Below, one piece after another: positions 38,195 through 39,998 of a stretch of 39,998 nt of DNA (position 1 is its first letter; every line of letters begins with the position of its first letter). The DNA comes from a virus. Both the position numbers and the translations under genes were made by a program. The stretch covers positions 1 to 39,998 of IMG/VR virus record IMGVR_UViG_3300027908_000037, one strand, 5' to 3'. The notes beneath the pieces were generated by a model. That model ran no database searches and was not told the origin of the DNA. It was given only the letters and a program-made list of their open reading frames with translations.

Positions 38195-39699
38195 TGTGTC
38201 GATGCCGATGGCGCTTTCTCATCCGGTATGGGCTTAACCAGTGTACTTACAGGCAGAGCCAATATCACTGCCCGTCGCATTCTTGCTGCGTCAGTCGGTC
38301 CAAATGCCGACTCTACAGCTTTGTTGGCGTGCGACAACGGACCCTTGCGCAACAGTTCCGTCACGTGAATCCTTGGCGTCACAATCGCACCACTCGGATG
38401 GGCGCTGGTCGATATCCCAGCTTTCTCACTCCATGGTGCGCCTGCGCGTTTTGCCTGCGCGGCTTCCAACTTCCGGATGTGATCCTTGAACTTTCCCTGC
38501 ATCTCCAGCACCGATGATTGCTTGCGTTTCAACTCTCTGAATCCCTGACCGGGGTGCTGCTTCTCCATTTCATCGTATAGCACATCCCGAGCTGAATCCG
38601 CGACAATCTCATCGACCATGGTGTCGGCGTTGGCTCGGAGTGCTGCCATTTGACCAACATCGCTCTTATTGTAAAACGCCTGCGCGTTGGCATTGCGGAA
38701 CATGCGCTCAGAGTTGAGTTCTTGTGCAGTCCATGTTCGACCGCGATACTCGCTGGCGTGAGTGAGGAGTTGATTTGCGATTCCCTGACCTTCGGATGTA
38801 GGCGGTAGTGTTCGCGCCTTGGCTTCGAGAGCATCGGCAATCGGTGACGCATTCACGTAGCCCTTGGTGGTTGCCAGTCCCTTGTTGAACTGCTGGTCAT
38901 ACTTCTCCATCGTCTTCTGGATCACATTTCCCAGATCGTTAACAGTCTTGGGCTTACCTACTTGCTTGACAGTCTCCTCGATATCAGGCATCACATGCAT
39001 CAGAGGACGAATCGAATCGGCGTTAGTCGCGTAGGCTAGTTTATTGACCACCATCCCCGGCTCTTCGATAGTCCCAATGGTTGGTTCACGTCCAATGCGA
39101 CTGCCGATCAACATGGTAAGAGCATCAAACGTCCCAGCTCCGATCGCCTCGCGGTTCTTGCCTTCGTCCTCTAGTTTATTGATATTGGTCACCGATCCAG
39201 TCGCAAACGGATCAGCCATGGACGCAGCAGTTGTGCCAGCGCGGGCATACGCCAATGCTTTTTGCACCGGATCGCCCTTGGTATCGTGCGCGGCCTTAAC
39301 CTGTTCCTTGACCTGCCCTGCGGCCTGCTTCTCACCTTCGACAAAGCCACGCCCCACCCGTCCAGCTACCAGTGCTGGGCGTTGCAGAATCTCGCCAGCC
39401 GTGTCATCAGTGAGTGCTCCACGCTTTTGTTCCTCGGCGGTCGGTGGTGCGACGACTGTTTGCACCATTCCGCGAATAACATCCCGTCCGCGTTTGAAAG
39501 CTCCGCTGACAGTCGAGGAATCATCGCGGTCGATCATTCCCTTGGGAACTGTGATCCCAGTAGACGTGGTCTCAGTGGATGCACTCTTTAGCCCGTCCAG
39601 TAATGCCTGCTTGGCTTCCGAGGACATCTTGCCCAATGCGGCCCGCTGTTTGTCTTCAGGGAGTTTCTTGAAAAAATCAATTGTTGCTGGACTGGCCAC
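38191..39699 (-). CDS. Virion-associated or internal structural protein, 502 aa
   Basis: It starts at GTG 39699, overlapping the upstream gene. Soluble, Ala/Lys/Glu-rich, long helices, with a central Gly/Ala segment (ARAGTTAASMADPFATGS). The composition and place among late genes fit a head-tail or ejection-type protein. C-terminal EKAGISTSAHPSGAIVTPRI may be a folded tip. No catalytic motif seen. Confidence 0.5.
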   Translation of the reverse strand: MASPATIDFFKKLPEDKQRAALGKMSSEAKQALLDGLKSASTETTSTGITVPKGMIDRDDSSTVSGAFKRGRDVIRGMVQTVVAPPTAEEQKRGALTDDTAGEILQRPALVAGRVGRGFVEGEKQAAGQVKEQVKAAHDTKGDPVQKALAYARAGTTAASMADPFATGSVTNINKLEDEGKNREAIGAGTFDALTMLIGSRIGREPTIGTIEEPGMVVNKLAYATNADSIRPLMHVMPDIEETVKQVGKPKTVNDLGNVIQKTMEKYDQQFNKGLATTKGYVNASPIADALEAKARTLPPTSEGQGIANQLLTHASEYRGRTWTAQELNSERMFRNANAQAFYNKSDVGQMAALRANADTMVDEIVADSARDVLYDEMEKQHPGQGFRELKRKQSSVLEMQGKFKDHIRKLEAAQAKRAGAPWSEKAGISTSAHPSGAIVTPRIHVTELLRKGPLSHANKAVESAFGPTDAARMRRAVILALPVSTLVKPIPDEKAPSASTQ

Positions 39700-39998
39700 G
39701 GGCGGCCTCCATGATCTGTTCGTCTATGGATTTGCTACCAGTGGTAGGCGCGGATGATGCAGGCGTGGCAGTAGCATTATCCGCTGGAGCGTTTGCATTC
39801 GGATTGCGTCTTGCTCCGGACTCAAACGTACCCTTTTGCTTAGCCACGTCGATTTCTTTCATCAGGCGTTGAATGCGCTTTTTGGCGTCGGCTGAATCTT
39901 TGGTGGTGAGAGGATTCGGTAACTCGGCTTTCAGACGCTCGATGGTGGCCTCTGTGGCACGACCGCTGCGCACCAGTTGCGACATACCGGATACCGTA
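39677..39998 (-). CDS. Late protein, possibly truncated by the window edge
   Basis: The frame is open to the end of the window; ATG 39985 could also be the start (102 aa). N-terminus helical and basic (RATEATIERLKAELP), then KKRIQRLMKEIDVAKQKG, a low-complexity Ala/Pro/Asn/Thr linker and a short helical end (SIDEQIMEAARG). Probably structural. Confidence 0.5.
   Translation of the reverse strand, partial: TVSGMSQLVRSGRATEATIERLKAELPNPLTTKDSADAKKRIQRLMKEIDVAKQKGTFESGARRNPNANAPADNATATPASSAPTTGSKSIDEQIMEAARGQSSNN

Noticed and set aside
1-39998. Complete reassignment of TAG to a sense codon in this phage
   Set aside because: Many genes, including early ones with well-placed downstream starts, end in TAG; partial or late suppression is the most the data allow.

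Overview
The window looks like an internal part of a tailed-phage (Caudoviricetes) genome. Genes are tightly packed, usually joined by ATGA or GTGA stop/start overlaps, and many encode very small proteins. There is a full replication/recombination set, a lysis and tail-fibre set, phage tRNAs, a tmRNA and several homing-type endonucleases. I see no integrase, rRNA or host housekeeping gene. The host cannot be read from the sequence. The signal-peptide-bearing fibre proteins recall proteins I associate with Acidobacteriota phages and prophages, but that is a weak inference.

Layout. (i) 1-5.6 kb: small plus-strand accessory genes, two of them exported, interrupted by one minus-strand gene (1647-2852) that carries five iteron-like repeats. 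(ii) 5.6-24 kb: the early/replication block on the plus strand. It holds an Fe-S DinG/XPD-type helicase, a possible ssDNA-binding protein, a Cas4/YqaJ-like PD-(D/E)XK nuclease, a RecA-fold ATPase of the Sak4/AAA_24 kind, an HNH endonuclease, an ERCC4-type nuclease, a MazG-like pyrophosphohydrolase, a DUF2493 (SLOG-type) protein, and a large DNA polymerase made of a UDG domain, a 3'-5' exonuclease and a family A polymerase split by an intein. DUF1643-like, HNH and AbrB-like genes follow. (iii) 24.0-24.35 kb: a circularly permuted tmRNA gene, followed by an XRE regulator. (iv) 24.8-36.5 kb: minus-strand late genes, including three fibre/lectin-like proteins (two with clear signal peptides, the third with an unclear start), a lysozyme, a glycoside-hydrolase-like protein, small membrane proteins and an HTH-C2H2-VWA protein. 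An HNH-AP2 endonuclease is inserted among them in the opposite direction. (v) 36.6-40 kb: one divergent plus-strand gene, three minus-strand tRNA genes (two with anticodon CUA), a peptidyl-tRNA-hydrolase-2-like gene with TAG as its third codon, and virion-protein genes running off the edge.

Most interesting points. First, the polymerase intein contains an HNH endonuclease gene in the +1 frame, with its own Shine-Dalgarno sequence, while the intein frame stays open through it. Second, the phage carries a permuted two-piece tmRNA, supported by the acceptor stem, P2 helix, T-arm, CCA end and tag frame. Third, two amber-suppressor-type tRNAs lie beside a PTH2-like gene that needs a TAG codon read through, and two late-gene junctions (GH/lysozyme and membrane protein/holin-like) are in-frame TAG codons. 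Together these suggest a phage programme acting on translation termination and ribosome rescue. Fourth, several strong sigma70-like promoters sit so close to their ATG that the mRNAs should be nearly leaderless. Fifth, a 75-bp pentamer-periodic tract (G-pyrimidine-N-N-N, 15 units) follows the gene ending at 21795.
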